From assembly GCA_016703265.1 (NCBI GenBank), contig JADJCK010000005.1:124001-188000 (forward strand): 64,000 bases of DNA, written 5' to 3'. The DNA comes from a bacterium. GTDB lineage: Bacteria; Krumholzibacteriota; Krumholzibacteriia; LZORAL124-64-63. Of this stretch, positions 17,324 through 26,603 are shown in pieces. Position 1 is the first letter of the stretch. Every line of letters begins with the position of its first letter. The position numbers were made by a program, and so were the translations under genes. The notes beneath the pieces are model-generated. The model was not told the origin of the DNA, searched no databases, and saw nothing but the letters and a program-made list of their open reading frames with translations.

Positions 17324-19234
17324 ATGTCTGCCCGCACCCTGCTGTCCTGCCTGTTGCTCACGGCGCCGCTCGCTTCTGCGGCCGGGGCCGCGCCGGTGGC
17401 CTGGCATGTCAGTCCTGCCGGCAGTGACGCCGCCGCGGGCACTGTCGGCGCGCCGTTCGCGACCATCCAGTTCGCCGTCGATATCGCGGCCGATGGCGAC
17501 ACCGTGCGCCTGGCCAGCGGGACGTACAGTGGCGCCGGCAACGCGCCCGTGGCCTGGGCCGACAAGAGCCTGGTCATCGTCTCGGCGGACGGCGACCCCG
17601 GCTCCTGCATCGTCGCCTGCGCCGGGCAGGACGGCTTCCGCTTCCTCGACACCGATCTTTCCGATGCGCACGGGTTGCGCATCGCGGGCATTTCGTTCGC
17701 CGACGCCGACACGGCCGTGGCCGTTCTTCGCACGGTCAACGGCCTGAACCCGCGCGTGTGGTTGAGCCTGACCCGGTGCACGGCGCGCAACGGCAACGTG
17801 GGCGTGGCGTCGAACGGCGGCTGGCTGGTGCTCGATGACTGCGCCTTCAGCGGCAATGCCACGGCCGGCATCGCGGGCGGCTTCACCTTCGGGCTGACGA
17901 TGAGCGACTGCATCGTGCGCGACAACGGCGTCGGCCTCATGTTCACGCAGATGAACCCGTCACCCCACGCCGAAGTCACGGGCTGCGCGTTCGTGGGCAA
18001 CGGCAGCGGCATCCGCTATTGGCAGGAGGGCGGCGGGATGACGCTGCGCCAGTGCCGCGTCGATTCGAGCACCACCAGCCACGGCATCCGCACCTCGAGC
18101 GACTTCGAGGGGCTGCTCCTCGACGGCTGCACCGTCAACGGCAATGCCGGGCACGGCATCGCCAATTCGCAGGGTTCTGCCGTGATCATGACCGGCGGCG
18201 AGGCGTGCGGCAACGGCCTCAGCGGCGTGGCTACGGACGTCGCCGACGCGGCGCTGCGCCTGGATGGCGTGCGGCTGGCGGGCAACGGCGGTTGGGGTGT
18301 GGGGCGCTACCTGCGCAGTGACGGCAAGTCCGGCCCCGACGATTCCGGAGCCGCGGGTCCCGGCGTCAGGGACCAGGGCACGGCCAGCGGCTCGCCCGAC
18401 AAGGATCCGGCCCACGATATCGACATCCGCGGCTGCGACATCGTCGGCAACCTGGCCGGCGGCGTGGCGTTGACGGGCGTGTTCGATCCGCTGGTCATCG
18501 AGGAGTCGACCATCGCCGGCAACGGCGGCGCCGGCCTGCAGGTGGGCAGCACGCGTGCCGGCGCGCTCTGCGGCATCGCGCGGGTGACCGTGGTCGACAA
18601 CCAGGGCGACGGCGTGGAGGTGACCGCCGGCGCCTGGGATCTCACGCAGGTCCTCGTCTCGCACAACCAGGGCCAGGCCGTGCTCGTGTCCGGGGCGGGC
18701 GCCACGGTCTCGCCGTCCTGCACCGACCTGTTCGGCAACCTGGGCGGCGACTGGACGGGCGCACTGCTGCCCTACCTCGACACGGCGGGCAACGTGAAGG
18801 TCGACCCGTTCTACTGCGACCTTGCCGCCGGCGACTACACGCTGCGCGACGATTCACCGCTGTCCCCGGCCTACAGCGACGGCTGCGGCCTCATCGGCCG
18901 CCATGAAGTGGCCTGTCCCGCGCCGCCTTCGCTGGTGGCGCCGGTGCCGCGCGGCGCCGAGTCGCTGGCCCTGGCCAGCTGGCCGAACCCGTTCAACCCG
19001 CGCGCGACGGTTGCCTTCGACCTGCCGCGCGCCGCCCACGCACGCCTGGCGCTGTACGACCTGGCCGGTCGCCTGGTGCGCGTGCTGGTCGATGAACAGG
19101 TGAACGCGGGGCGCCACGAGGCCGTCTGGGACGGACGCGACAACGCCGGCCGCAACGCCGCCTCGGGCGTCTATGTGGCGCGCCTGGTCAGCGCGGGGGC
19201 CGGCGGGTCGGTGCGGATGCACCTGATTCGCTAG
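17324..19234 (+). CDS. Secreted parallel beta-helix protein with FlgD-type tail (paralogue 3 of 3)
   Basis: A 636-residue intact protein. ATG at 17324 with a weak GGGGG 6 bases upstream. The signal peptide is LLSCLLLTAPLASAAGAAP. Mature start WHVSPAGSDAAAGTVGAPF leads into beta-helix coils to about 520. The C-terminal FlgD-like module has WPNPFNPRATVAFDL, LYDLAGRLVRVLV, WDGRDNAGRNAASGVYVAR and ends RMHLIR. It is closest to paralogue 1: both share a YWQE segment followed by LRQCRVDSS, and a DKDPAH segment. This shows where paralogue 1 should read on past its frameshift. Stop at 19234, five bases from the convergent DUF2779 gene. Confidence 0.88.
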   Translation: MSARTLLSCLLLTAPLASAAGAAPVAWHVSPAGSDAAAGTVGAPFATIQFAVDIAADGDTVRLASGTYSGAGNAPVAWADKSLVIVSADGDPGSCIVACAGQDGFRFLDTDLSDAHGLRIAGISFADADTAVAVLRTVNGLNPRVWLSLTRCTARNGNVGVASNGGWLVLDDCAFSGNATAGIAGGFTFGLTMSDCIVRDNGVGLMFTQMNPSPHAEVTGCAFVGNGSGIRYWQEGGGMTLRQCRVDSSTTSHGIRTSSDFEGLLLDGCTVNGNAGHGIANSQGSAVIMTGGEACGNGLSGVATDVADAALRLDGVRLAGNGGWGVGRYLRSDGKSGPDDSGAAGPGVRDQGTASGSPDKDPAHDIDIRGCDIVGNLAGGVALTGVFDPLVIEESTIAGNGGAGLQVGSTRAGALCGIARVTVVDNQGDGVEVTAGAWDLTQVLVSHNQGQAVLVSGAGATVSPSCTDLFGNLGGDWTGALLPYLDTAGNVKVDPFYCDLAAGDYTLRDDSPLSPAYSDGCGLIGRHEVACPAPPSLVAPVPRGAESLALASWPNPFNPRATVAFDLPRAAHARLALYDLAGRLVRVLVDEQVNAGRHEAVWDGRDNAGRNAASGVYVARLVSAGAGGSVRMHLIR

Positions 19235-19239
19235 AATTC

Positions 19240-20748
19240 TCAGGCCAGGCGCCGCAGCACTTCCAGCAGCTCGACCATCGCGCCCGTGTCGCGTCCGCAA
19301 TAGGCGCGCAAGGCGCCGAGGATCGCCTCGCGCTCGCCCGGCGCCAGGTCCGTGGCGTACACCGCGCGCAGCCAACTGCGGCCCGCGGACTGGCCGTCGG
19401 CGATCACCAGGTCCTCGTAGCCGCTGCCCGTCCACGCGGGCAATACCGACTTCAGCGAATACGAACCGTGCTGGGCCGGATGATAGACCGCGAACGTGCG
19501 GAACGGGTCGGCCAGGTCGCGCAGGCGAGCGCCCAGGTCGGCGGCCATCGCGGTGTGGGCCGGATAGGCACGGCCCAGCGACGCCAGCACCTGCTGTTCG
19601 AAGGTGGCGTTGAAGGCCAGCACGGTGCCGCGCGGACCGATGGCCCGCAGCGCCTCCAGCAGCGCCGGCCGCGGATCGTCCTGCGTGTCGGAGAGGAACT
19701 CGACGTGCCGCGATGAAGGCTCGCCGGGCGCTTCCTGCACATGCAGCGAGAACTGGAACGGCACCTGCTCGAACGGGCGCGTGCCGTCGAACAGCGGCAC
19801 GGCCGGGTTCAGCGATTCGAAGTCGAGGTGCCACAGCGGGTACTCGAGCTGCGCGAGCAGTTGCTGCACCGCCGCCCGGTCCACGTGCGGCGCACCGGCG
19901 GTCACCGCCGCCTTCTGCACCAGCTGCAGACCCGACAGCTCGCGGTCGGGCACATCGCCCACGCCTTGCCAGCCGCGGTCCAGCCAGCCGAACGCCTTGC
20001 GGCCGGCCCTCACCATGGTGGTGACGTTGTTGTCCGGCAGGTTGCCCCAGCACACAGGCAGCATCGCGCAGTGGAACGGGTCGCGACAGTGCGGGCCGAT
20101 GGGCACCTGCGGCCGCTCCCCGCCGATCGTCGCGGCGAACCGCGCGAACAGCGGCGACACCTCGGGCATCAGCGCGCGCACCTCGTCGGTCACGTCATCG
20201 CGTGCGAACAGACGCTCCGGCTCCACCGGCCCCTGGCGCACGTAGCTCGTGTCGATGTGCATGAGGTACAGGCGGTCCAGCTTCACGCCCGCACCCTCGA
20301 TGGTGCCGGCCTGGAACGCCACGTCCCACAGGTTGATTTCCTTGACCCGCGTCGACGACTTCACCTCGATCAGGTCCCACGCCTGGCCGCCGCCCGCCGC
20401 GGGCGTCAGCACGTCGGCCCGCACATAGCGCCTTCCCGCCGGTTCGTCGCACAGGAAGCTGGCCTCGAACACGGGGCGCCGCTCCTGCAGCATCGCCCGT
20501 GTCACGGCCACCGTCGCCTCGATGTCGGGACGGTCGCCCGGGCCCGCGCCCGCCGGCACCTCGACGCCGCCCGGGAACAGCAGCTTGGCCAGGTCGCCCA
20601 CGGTGTGGCCCATGTCGAACACGTACTGCATCGACGGCGGCGGCGCCGGGATCACGTCGCGGTCGTTGTACTGGGTCCACAGCAGCAGGGGGCATTGCAG
20701 GCCGGAGAGGAACTTCGACTTGGAGATGACGGGGTTGGCCGTGCCCAT
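19240..20748 (-). CDS. DUF2779 protein: Cas4-like Fe-S nuclease fused to DEDD exonuclease
   Basis: A 502-residue protein. ATG 20748 has GAAGGA 6 bases upstream. The N-terminal part looks Cas4/RecB-like: ISKSKFLSGLQCPLLLW, then RADVLTP and DLIEVKSS (the D and E-x-K of a PD-(D/E)XK fold). A cysteine set CRDPFHCAMLPVCW, with the early CPLL cysteine, is suited to an iron-sulfur cluster. The C-terminal DUF2779 region has the D-x-E pattern of DEDD exonucleases (WHLDFESLNPAVP), then VLAFNATFEQQVL, and YCGRDTGAMVELL near the end. It probably degrades single-stranded DNA or RNA ends, but the biological role of the family is not known. It stands between secretome genes with no evident partner. Cytoplasmic. 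Confidence 0.85.
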   Translation of the reverse strand: MGTANPVISKSKFLSGLQCPLLLWTQYNDRDVIPAPPPSMQYVFDMGHTVGDLAKLLFPGGVEVPAGAGPGDRPDIEATVAVTRAMLQERRPVFEASFLCDEPAGRRYVRADVLTPAAGGGQAWDLIEVKSSTRVKEINLWDVAFQAGTIEGAGVKLDRLYLMHIDTSYVRQGPVEPERLFARDDVTDEVRALMPEVSPLFARFAATIGGERPQVPIGPHCRDPFHCAMLPVCWGNLPDNNVTTMVRAGRKAFGWLDRGWQGVGDVPDRELSGLQLVQKAAVTAGAPHVDRAAVQQLLAQLEYPLWHLDFESLNPAVPLFDGTRPFEQVPFQFSLHVQEAPGEPSSRHVEFLSDTQDDPRPALLEALRAIGPRGTVLAFNATFEQQVLASLGRAYPAHTAMAADLGARLRDLADPFRTFAVYHPAQHGSYSLKSVLPAWTGSGYEDLVIADGQSAGRSWLRAVYATDLAPGEREAILGALRAYCGRDTGAMVELLEVLRRLA

Positions 20749-20885
20749 CGGGTGTCCTTCCGCAGTTGTCCGGTGATGGGCGAGGCGGGCTTGGCGTGGA
20801 TTATCGCTCCTGGGGGCGCGCGAGTCCATGCCGGGATCGCCGATGCTCCGGCGGCGCGGGAGTGTTGTCGAGTGCGTGGGGTGTG

Positions 20886-20943
20886 AAACGAGGTTGTCCA
20901 ATAAAGGGCCCGCAGCATGGGCCTTTACTGGACAACCTCATTT
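20886..20943. repeat. Hairpin element, copy C
   Basis: Arms AAACGAGGTTGTCCA and TGGACAACCTCATTT with inner pairs TAAAGGGCCC/GGGCCTTTA make an almost perfect 58-base inverted repeat. The outer arms match copy B at 6017 nearly base for base; the loop does not. It sits just beyond the stop of the gene ending at 20974 and ahead of the DUF2779 gene. Confidence 0.88.
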
Positions 20944-20973
20944 GTACTCCGGGAGAGATGAAGCATTCCCGGG

Positions 20974-22317
20974 TCAGCGGCCCGCCTGGCGGTCCGCCAT
21001 GGCAGCCCGCGCAGATTCCATCTCGGCCCGCAAGGCCAGGTGAGCGGCATGCATGGCCGCAAGTTCCTGTTCCAGCCGCGCCGCGTTGGCCTCCTGCGAA
21101 GCCAGCTTCTCGCTGAGCACCTCGCCCGGCGTCTGGGGCCCGCGGGTGGGCGCATCCTCGCCGTCGCCGACGGCCAGGAGCGTCGGCGACACGGTCCCGT
21201 ACGATGTGGGCACGTAGAGCAGCGTGAGCGACACGTCCTCGACATCGATGACGCCGGACGCCTCGGTGCCCATCAGGTGGACCGTCACAGGCGTGCCCGC
21301 CGTCGCGGTGAAGACACCGTTGAGGTGCACGGGAATGGAATAGGATCCGCTGGCGGCGCCCGTGGCGATCGCCACGTTCACGTCCTGCGCGGTGCCGAAA
21401 CCGATACCGTCGTCGGACAGGCCGAGGGCGCCACTGGTCGCGGTGCCGCTCGTGTGGGTGATGCGGGCCACGCTTTGGCCCAGGGCCAAAACGAAGCCGT
21501 TGGCCGGTGGCGTGAGCGTGCGCGACAGGATCGACGCGACGGCGGTGTTCATGGAGGTGAAGTTGGTGTTGGTGACGCTGGCCAGGCCCGGCTCGTTGAA
21601 CGATTCGACGGAGTTGATGCCGCCGATGGGGAACCGGACAGAGTCGTCGAGGGGCTCGTTGAGTTCGATCACGGCGGACTGTGTAAAGCCCGCGAGCGAC
21701 AGGAGCGGATCACTATTGAACTCGCTGAGGAGCATAGCAAAATTGCTAAGGCGGCTCTGGAGGACAAGAGTGCCGTCCCCGAATACGTCGGATCCAAACT
21801 CGGCGACCATGCCGCCGTTTACAGCGCGACACGTCAGGTTCGCCTCGCCTTCCGGGCCGACCTGCGTACTCAGGACGGACGCGAATCCCCGCTTGATGTT
21901 GATGCCCGCCGTGACGGTGTCCGCCGCCTGCGCCCGCAGCGCGAACGGCGTCGCGCTCAGTTGCGTGCGCGGCAACTCGGCCTCGCCGTTCACGCGGATG
22001 CCGATGAAGCGCGGCGACGTCCTGGCCACGGCGCCGCTCAGGGGCGACACCGAGCCCAGCGCCACCGCAAACACGCCATTGCTGACCGGGACGCCGGTGT
22101 GCGCTTCGCTCCACAGGGCCGTTCCGCCGCTCGCCGTGTTGTAGACGGCGATGTCGAGGTTGACGGGGACCTCGAGCGGCTGGCCGCCCGCGTCGGTGAG
22201 GAATCCCTGGAAGGCAATGGTCTGGGGCACGGCAGCGTACGCCGCGGCGCCGGCGACCAGGGTGGCCGTCACGGCCACGAGTCTCAGCAGGTTCAGGGTG
22301 CGACAGGGGCGGATCAT
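20974..22317 (-). CDS. Secreted fibre-like protein with C-terminal coiled coil
   Basis: A 447-residue protein. ATG 22317 has GAGGAG upstream. The signal peptide (VAVTATLVAGAAAYA) precedes VPQTIAFQGFLTDAGGQPLEVPVNLDIAVYN and ALWSEAHTGVPVSNGVFAVALGS. This N-terminal domain is common in secreted repeat and tail-fibre-like proteins of environmental bacteria. The centre is beta-rich without a recognised fold. The last 50 residues (EVLSEKLASQEANAARLEQELAA and on) form a coiled coil, suggesting trimerisation. Last gene of a three-gene minus-strand run (25393 to 20974) with gaps of about 30-40 bases, so likely cotranscribed with the FlgD-tail and propeller proteins. Function unknown. Confidence 0.8.
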   Translation of the reverse strand: MIRPCRTLNLLRLVAVTATLVAGAAAYAAVPQTIAFQGFLTDAGGQPLEVPVNLDIAVYNTASGGTALWSEAHTGVPVSNGVFAVALGSVSPLSGAVARTSPRFIGIRVNGEAELPRTQLSATPFALRAQAADTVTAGINIKRGFASVLSTQVGPEGEANLTCRAVNGGMVAEFGSDVFGDGTLVLQSRLSNFAMLLSEFNSDPLLSLAGFTQSAVIELNEPLDDSVRFPIGGINSVESFNEPGLASVTNTNFTSMNTAVASILSRTLTPPANGFVLALGQSVARITHTSGTATSGALGLSDDGIGFGTAQDVNVAIATGAASGSYSIPVHLNGVFTATAGTPVTVHLMGTEASGVIDVEDVSLTLLYVPTSYGTVSPTLLAVGDGEDAPTRGPQTPGEVLSEKLASQEANAARLEQELAAMHAAHLALRAEMESARAAMADRQAGR

Positions 22318-22353
22318 GGCTTCGGTCTCCTCGGAAGAAGGTATCGGTGACGC

Positions 22354-22929
22354 CTAGCGGACCATCAACATGCGCTTGGTGGCCGACCAGTCGTTGATGT
22401 TCAGGCGCGCGTGGTACAGGCCGCTGGCGACCGGGGCGCCGCGGTCATCGCGTCCGTCCCAGTGCATGGTGTGGCGCCCGGCGGGAAGCGTGGTGGCGAG
22501 CAGTCGGCGGACGCGCCGGCCGGCCAGGTCGAAGACCTCGAGCGAGACCTCGGCGTTGCGGGCCACGCTGAACGCGAGCGTGGTGCCGCCGCTGAACGGG
22601 TTGGGGTGGTTCGGCGCCAGGGCGTTGGCGAAGGTGGCGCCGTCCGCGGCTGGATCCTGCGGGTCGGGCCCGACTGCGCTCACGTAGCCGAGCCCGGGGC
22701 GCCAGAAGCCCTCGGTCAGGACGTAGCTGCCGCCGGCCGTATGCCCGACGACACCCGCTTCACCGACGGTGCCGGCCAGGCGGAAGCTGCCGCCGGCGCT
22801 GCCGACCGCGCCGCCTGATATCGTGGGGCTGGTCAGCGTCGCGGCCCCTGCGGCAGCCGGTGTCAGTCCCATCGTGCCGCCAGCCAGGGCCAGGGCCAGC
22901 GGGAACGCGCGGATGATCGATGGTCGCAT
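22354..22929 (-). CDS. Small secreted protein with FlgD-type tail
   Basis: A 191-residue protein. ATG 22929 with CAGGAGA upstream. Signal peptide IIRAFPLALALAGGTMGLTPA. The short mature domain (SPTISGGAVGSAGGSFRLAG, TVGEAGVVGHTAGGSYVLTEGFW) resembles the repeat found in many exported proteins that end in a sorting module. The remaining 85 residues are the FlgD-like module: HPNPFSGGTTLAFSV, VFDLAGRRVRRLL, WDGRDDRGAPVASGLYHAR, ending KRMLMVR. It lies 31 bases after the propeller gene and 36 before the fibre-like gene, probably one operon. Function unknown. Confidence 0.85.
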   Translation of the reverse strand: MRPSIIRAFPLALALAGGTMGLTPAAAGAATLTSPTISGGAVGSAGGSFRLAGTVGEAGVVGHTAGGSYVLTEGFWRPGLGYVSAVGPDPQDPAADGATFANALAPNHPNPFSGGTTLAFSVARNAEVSLEVFDLAGRRVRRLLATTLPAGRHTMHWDGRDDRGAPVASGLYHARLNINDWSATKRMLMVR

Positions 22930-22960
22930 GTCGCGGTCTCCTGTCTGTATTGGTTCAGCC

Positions 22961-25393
22961 TCAGCGCACCAGCATCATCTTGCGCGCCTGTGCCACGCCG
23001 TCGATCTCCAGTCGGTACACGTACATGCCGCTGGCCAGGCCCTTGCCGTCGAATCGCACGTTGTGGTCGCCGGCCGGCAGGTCGCCCTCGAGCAGCGTTG
23101 TCACGGCGCGGCCGCGTGCATCATACACGCGCAGCACCGCATGCGCATTGCGGTCCAGGCGGAAGGCGATCTCGGTCAGGGGATTGAACGGGTTCGGCGC
23201 GTTCTGGGCCAGTGCGCCGGCCGCCGACGGCAGCAGGCCCACGCCCGAGGTCGTCGGCAGCGTGTGGTGCGCGAAGTTGTACGAGGTCACGCAGCTGTTC
23301 ACGGTGCCCGCGCCGCTGACATAGAGCTCGTTCCCGTCCAGGAGGATCATGTTCGAGACAATCGGCGCATTGCCGGCGTAGGCCGACCAGTCGGCGCCGT
23401 CCCAGACGGCCAGCCCGTTGGCCGGCACGCCACCGGCGGTCGCGAAGGCGCCGCTCACATAGAGAAGGCCGTCCCGCATGTCCATGCCGAAGGCGGACCA
23501 TTCCAGGCCCGTGCCCAGGGCATGCCAGGTCGTTCCGTCCCACCGGGCGATGTAGTTGATGGGCTGGCCGCCGGCCGCGGTGAACAGTCCCCCCACATAG
23601 AGCGACAGTCCGTCGGCGCCGTCGCTGGCGACGTAGAGCTCCTCGCCGATGGCCGGGGACCCGGATCCGGTCGCCGTGAGGCCACCGCCCACGGCCGACC
23701 ACGCCGTGCCGTCCCACTTCGCGATGCGGTTGGCGGCCACGCCACCGGCCATCGTGAAGTTGCCGCCCGCGTAGAGGTCGTGGCCGCCAGCGCCGTTCGG
23801 GCACAACCTGAGGACCTCGACCTTGGCGTTCGTACCGGAGCCCAGGGGGGTCCACTCGGTGCCGTCCCAATGCGCGACGTTGTATGCGTTGTAGATGCCT
23901 GCGGTGGTGAAAACCCCGCCCACGTAGAGGTCGGTGCCGCTGGTCGCAACCGTGCGCACCTCGCCGTTGACGCCCGTGCCCACGGTCTTCCAGGCGCCGG
24001 CATCCACGTCCCAGGCGGCGATGTACTTGGCCGCGGTCGACCCGGCCTGCAGGAACAGGCCGCCGGCGTAGATGACCTTGCCGCCCTCGGCGTCGATGCC
24101 CACGCCCGTTTCCCAGACGGTATTGTCCGGTGCGTGGCCGTTGCCGATGGCATGCCACGACGTGCCGTCATAGCGGGCGATGTTCTTCACCGGCGTCGTC
24201 TCGGCGGACCGGAATACGCCACCGACAAAGAGGTTGCCGCCGCCCATGCCGTCCGGCATGACGACCATGGCGTCGATGCTGGACGAGCCGGTGCCCGCCA
24301 TGCTTTCGCCGACCGCCGACCACGCCGTGCCGTCCCAGCGCGCCAGCTTCGGGGCGTAGCTGCCGCCCGCATAGTCGAAGCTGCCGCCCACGTAGAGGTC
24401 GCCGTTCAGCACGGCGAACGCGCGAGCGCCATAGGCGCTCAGTCCGCTTCCCATGGCGAATCAGTTGCTGCCGTCCCACCGGGCGATGAGGTGGACGGAG
24501 ACGCCGCCGGCCGAGGTGAAGCTCCCCGAGGCGTACAGGTTGCCGTCCTGCACGCCCAGCGCGGTGACGATGTTGTTCACGCCGGCACCCAGCGGACTCC
24601 ACGTCGTGCCGTCCCAGCGTGCGATGCGGCTGAGCGCGGTGGCGCCCGAGGCCGTGAAGCTACCGGCGGCGTAGAGGCCGTCGGCGCCGGCCACCAGCGC
24701 GTAGACGGTGTTGTTGAATCCGTCGCCCAGCGGGCTCCACGCGGCGCCGTCCCAGCGCGCGATGCGGCTGGCGGCCACGCCACCGGCGGCGGTGAAGGAG
24801 CCCGCGGCGTAGAGGTCGCCGTTCCAAACGGCCAGGGCCTGGATGGTCGCGCCGGAGAAGCCCGTCCCCAGCGCCGACCAGTTTGCGCCGTCCCAGCGCG
24901 CGATGCGGTTGACAGGCACGCCGCCGGCCATCGTGAAGGAGCCGGCTGCATAGAGGTTGGTGCCGTCGGTGGCCAGGTCGCTGACCCCGTTGTTCACGCC
25001 CGTCCCCACGTCGGACCAGTCGGCACCGTCCCAGCGCGCCAGGCGGTAGTGGTTATCGCCGGCGATGCTGAACGTGCCGCAGAGGTACACATCGCTGCCG
25101 ACAATCGCCAGCCCCGACACCTGGCCGTCGGTGCCGCGCAGGGTGAAGCGGTCGTCCCAGCCGTCGCTGCAGTCGACCTTGTCAGCACTGGTGAAGCGGG
25201 GCGCTCCGTCCGCACCGGTTTCCAGGTTCCAGCCCCGGGCGTCGAAGCTCCCGCGGGCGTCCGGCAGCAGCGAACCGTCGGGGGCCAGGGCGGTCTCGAG
25301 GCGGGCCGCCGCCGGCTCTGCGGCCGTCCCCGAGGTCGCCATCAGGAGAAACAGGCAGATAGCGACGATCCGTGCGCGCGGGCTCGTGCGCAT
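22961..25393 (-). CDS. Secreted beta-propeller-like repeat protein with FlgD-type tail, in-frame TGA
   Basis: A single frame of 811 codons is interrupted once by TGA at 24461-24463 (RWDGSN-stop-FAMGSGL). At that place every other repeat has W (ARWDGxxWSxLGxG), so a TGG-to-TGA change is evident. Start ATG 25393, GGAGAA upstream; signal peptide IVAICLFLLMATSGTAA. The body has about 12 repeats of LYAAGSFTxAGGVxxxRIARWDGxxW type, the same family as the gene at 6140. The C-terminal FlgD-like module has APNPFNPLTEIAF, VYDARGRAVTTLL and ends RKMMLVR. If the TGA is real, only a 310-residue fragment without the sorting tail would be made. A second ATG at 24454 could restart the rest without a signal peptide. 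Confidence 0.83.
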
Positions 25394-25628
25394 ATGTTGT
25401 TCTCCGGTAATGAGTTGGATGTTGACGAACGCTATTCCGGGATGAATTTCCGTGTTATCGCTATGATTTTACCCTGTCAGGAGCATGGGGTGCAAGGAGA
25501 GTTTTTGACTCTTTGTAATATGGAAATGCGACCTCGCCATCAACGCAACTGGTCACCGGGCCCCGGGTTGCGCTATGGTGCCCCGCGTTCGCGGCCCGCT
25601 CGGTTGGCACCGTTTCGGAGGAGTCCCG

Positions 25629-26594
25629 ATGATGTTCGCGCTGGTAGGTCGACGGGTCGTGACGGCCTGGGCCGTCGTTGCCCTTGGCAGCATCGCCATG
25701 GTGCCGGTTCCGGAGGCGCAGGCGGCATCGCCGCGTGGCGCGGCTGTAGCTGGAGCGCCCGCGGCCGTGGGCGGCGAGGTGGCCGCCGAACCCCTGGCCA
25801 TCGGCGAGACCTTCACGCTGGAATCCACGGTGCTGGGCGAGGTACGACGCATCAACGTCTACGCGCCCACCGGCGCGTTGGACGTGCCGGACGCCCGCCT
25901 GCCGGTCCTCTACATGCCCGACGGCGGCCTGGCCGAGGACTTCCTGCACATCGCCGGGCTGGTGCAGATCGGCGCGGCCAACGGCACCATGCGCCCGTTC
26001 CTGCTGGTCGGCATCGAGAACACCGAGCGACGCCGCGACCTCACCGGCCCGACAAGCGATCCCGAGGACCTGAAGATCGCCCCGCGCGTCGGCCGCTCGG
26101 CCGAGTTCCGCTCGTTCCTGCGCGACGAGTTGATGCCGCTGATCGATGCCCGCTATCCCACGAGCGGCGAGACAGCCATCGTCGGCGAGTCGGCGGCCGG
26201 CCTGTTCGTCGTCGAGACGTTCCTGATGGAGCCCGGGCTGTTCGACACGGCCATCGCCATCGACCCGAGCCTGTGGTGGAACCGCGGCGATTTGGTTTTG
26301 CGGTCCGGCGCGCTGCTGCGCGCGCGGCCGTGGCGCCTGGCCAACACACTGTGGCTGGCGAGCAGCGATGAACAGGGGATCGCCGTGCCGGTCGCGGCGC
26401 TGGCTGAATCGCTGGCGGTCTATACCCTGGCCGCGGGCGTGCCGGCCGTGGCCGATTCGGCGGCCGGCGGCGAGCTCAAGGCGGAGACGCCGGGGCTGCG
26501 CTGGTTCCACCTGCCGCTGCCTTCGGAGAAGCACGGGACGATCTTCCATCCGGCGGCGTTGCGGGCGTTTCGGGAGGCGTTGGGGGCACGCTGA
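25629..26594 (+). CDS. Secreted esterase D-family alpha/beta hydrolase
   Basis: A 321-residue protein. ATG 25629 has CGGAGGAG upstream. Signal peptide TAWAVVALGSIAMVPVPEAQAA. Motifs fit the esterase D/IroE-BesA type: RRINVYAPTG, PVLYMPDGGLAEDF, VGIENTERRRDLTG, nucleophile serine in VGESAAG (usual form GxSxGG/G), IDPSLWWN and a C-terminal EKHGTIFHPA His region. Members cleave esters such as siderophore trilactones or act as general esterases; the substrate here cannot be told. No siderophore genes are nearby. It is divergent from the propeller gene (about 235 bases apart, AT-rich) and convergent with the cohesin gene at 26604. Confidence 0.85.
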   Translation: MMFALVGRRVVTAWAVVALGSIAMVPVPEAQAASPRGAAVAGAPAAVGGEVAAEPLAIGETFTLESTVLGEVRRINVYAPTGALDVPDARLPVLYMPDGGLAEDFLHIAGLVQIGAANGTMRPFLLVGIENTERRRDLTGPTSDPEDLKIAPRVGRSAEFRSFLRDELMPLIDARYPTSGETAIVGESAAGLFVVETFLMEPGLFDTAIAIDPSLWWNRGDLVLRSGALLRARPWRLANTLWLASSDEQGIAVPVAALAESLAVYTLAAGVPAVADSAAGGELKAETPGLRWFHLPLPSEKHGTIFHPAALRAFREALGAR

Positions 26595-26603
26595 GGAGGC
26601 GCC

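Noticed and set aside
24461..24463. TGA read as tryptophan (alternative code)
   Set aside because: Many genes here use TGG for tryptophan freely and end in TGA; only one such site exists, so a mutation or error is simpler.
22769..26371. A 1200-codon open frame antisense to the FlgD-tail and propeller genes, and similar long antisense frames at 6783-9071, 15386-17671 and 37651-39615
   Set aside because: They are antisense shadows of high-GC genes: composition is Arg/His/Ala/Val rich, no domains or signal peptides are seen, and the opposite strands encode recognisable proteins.
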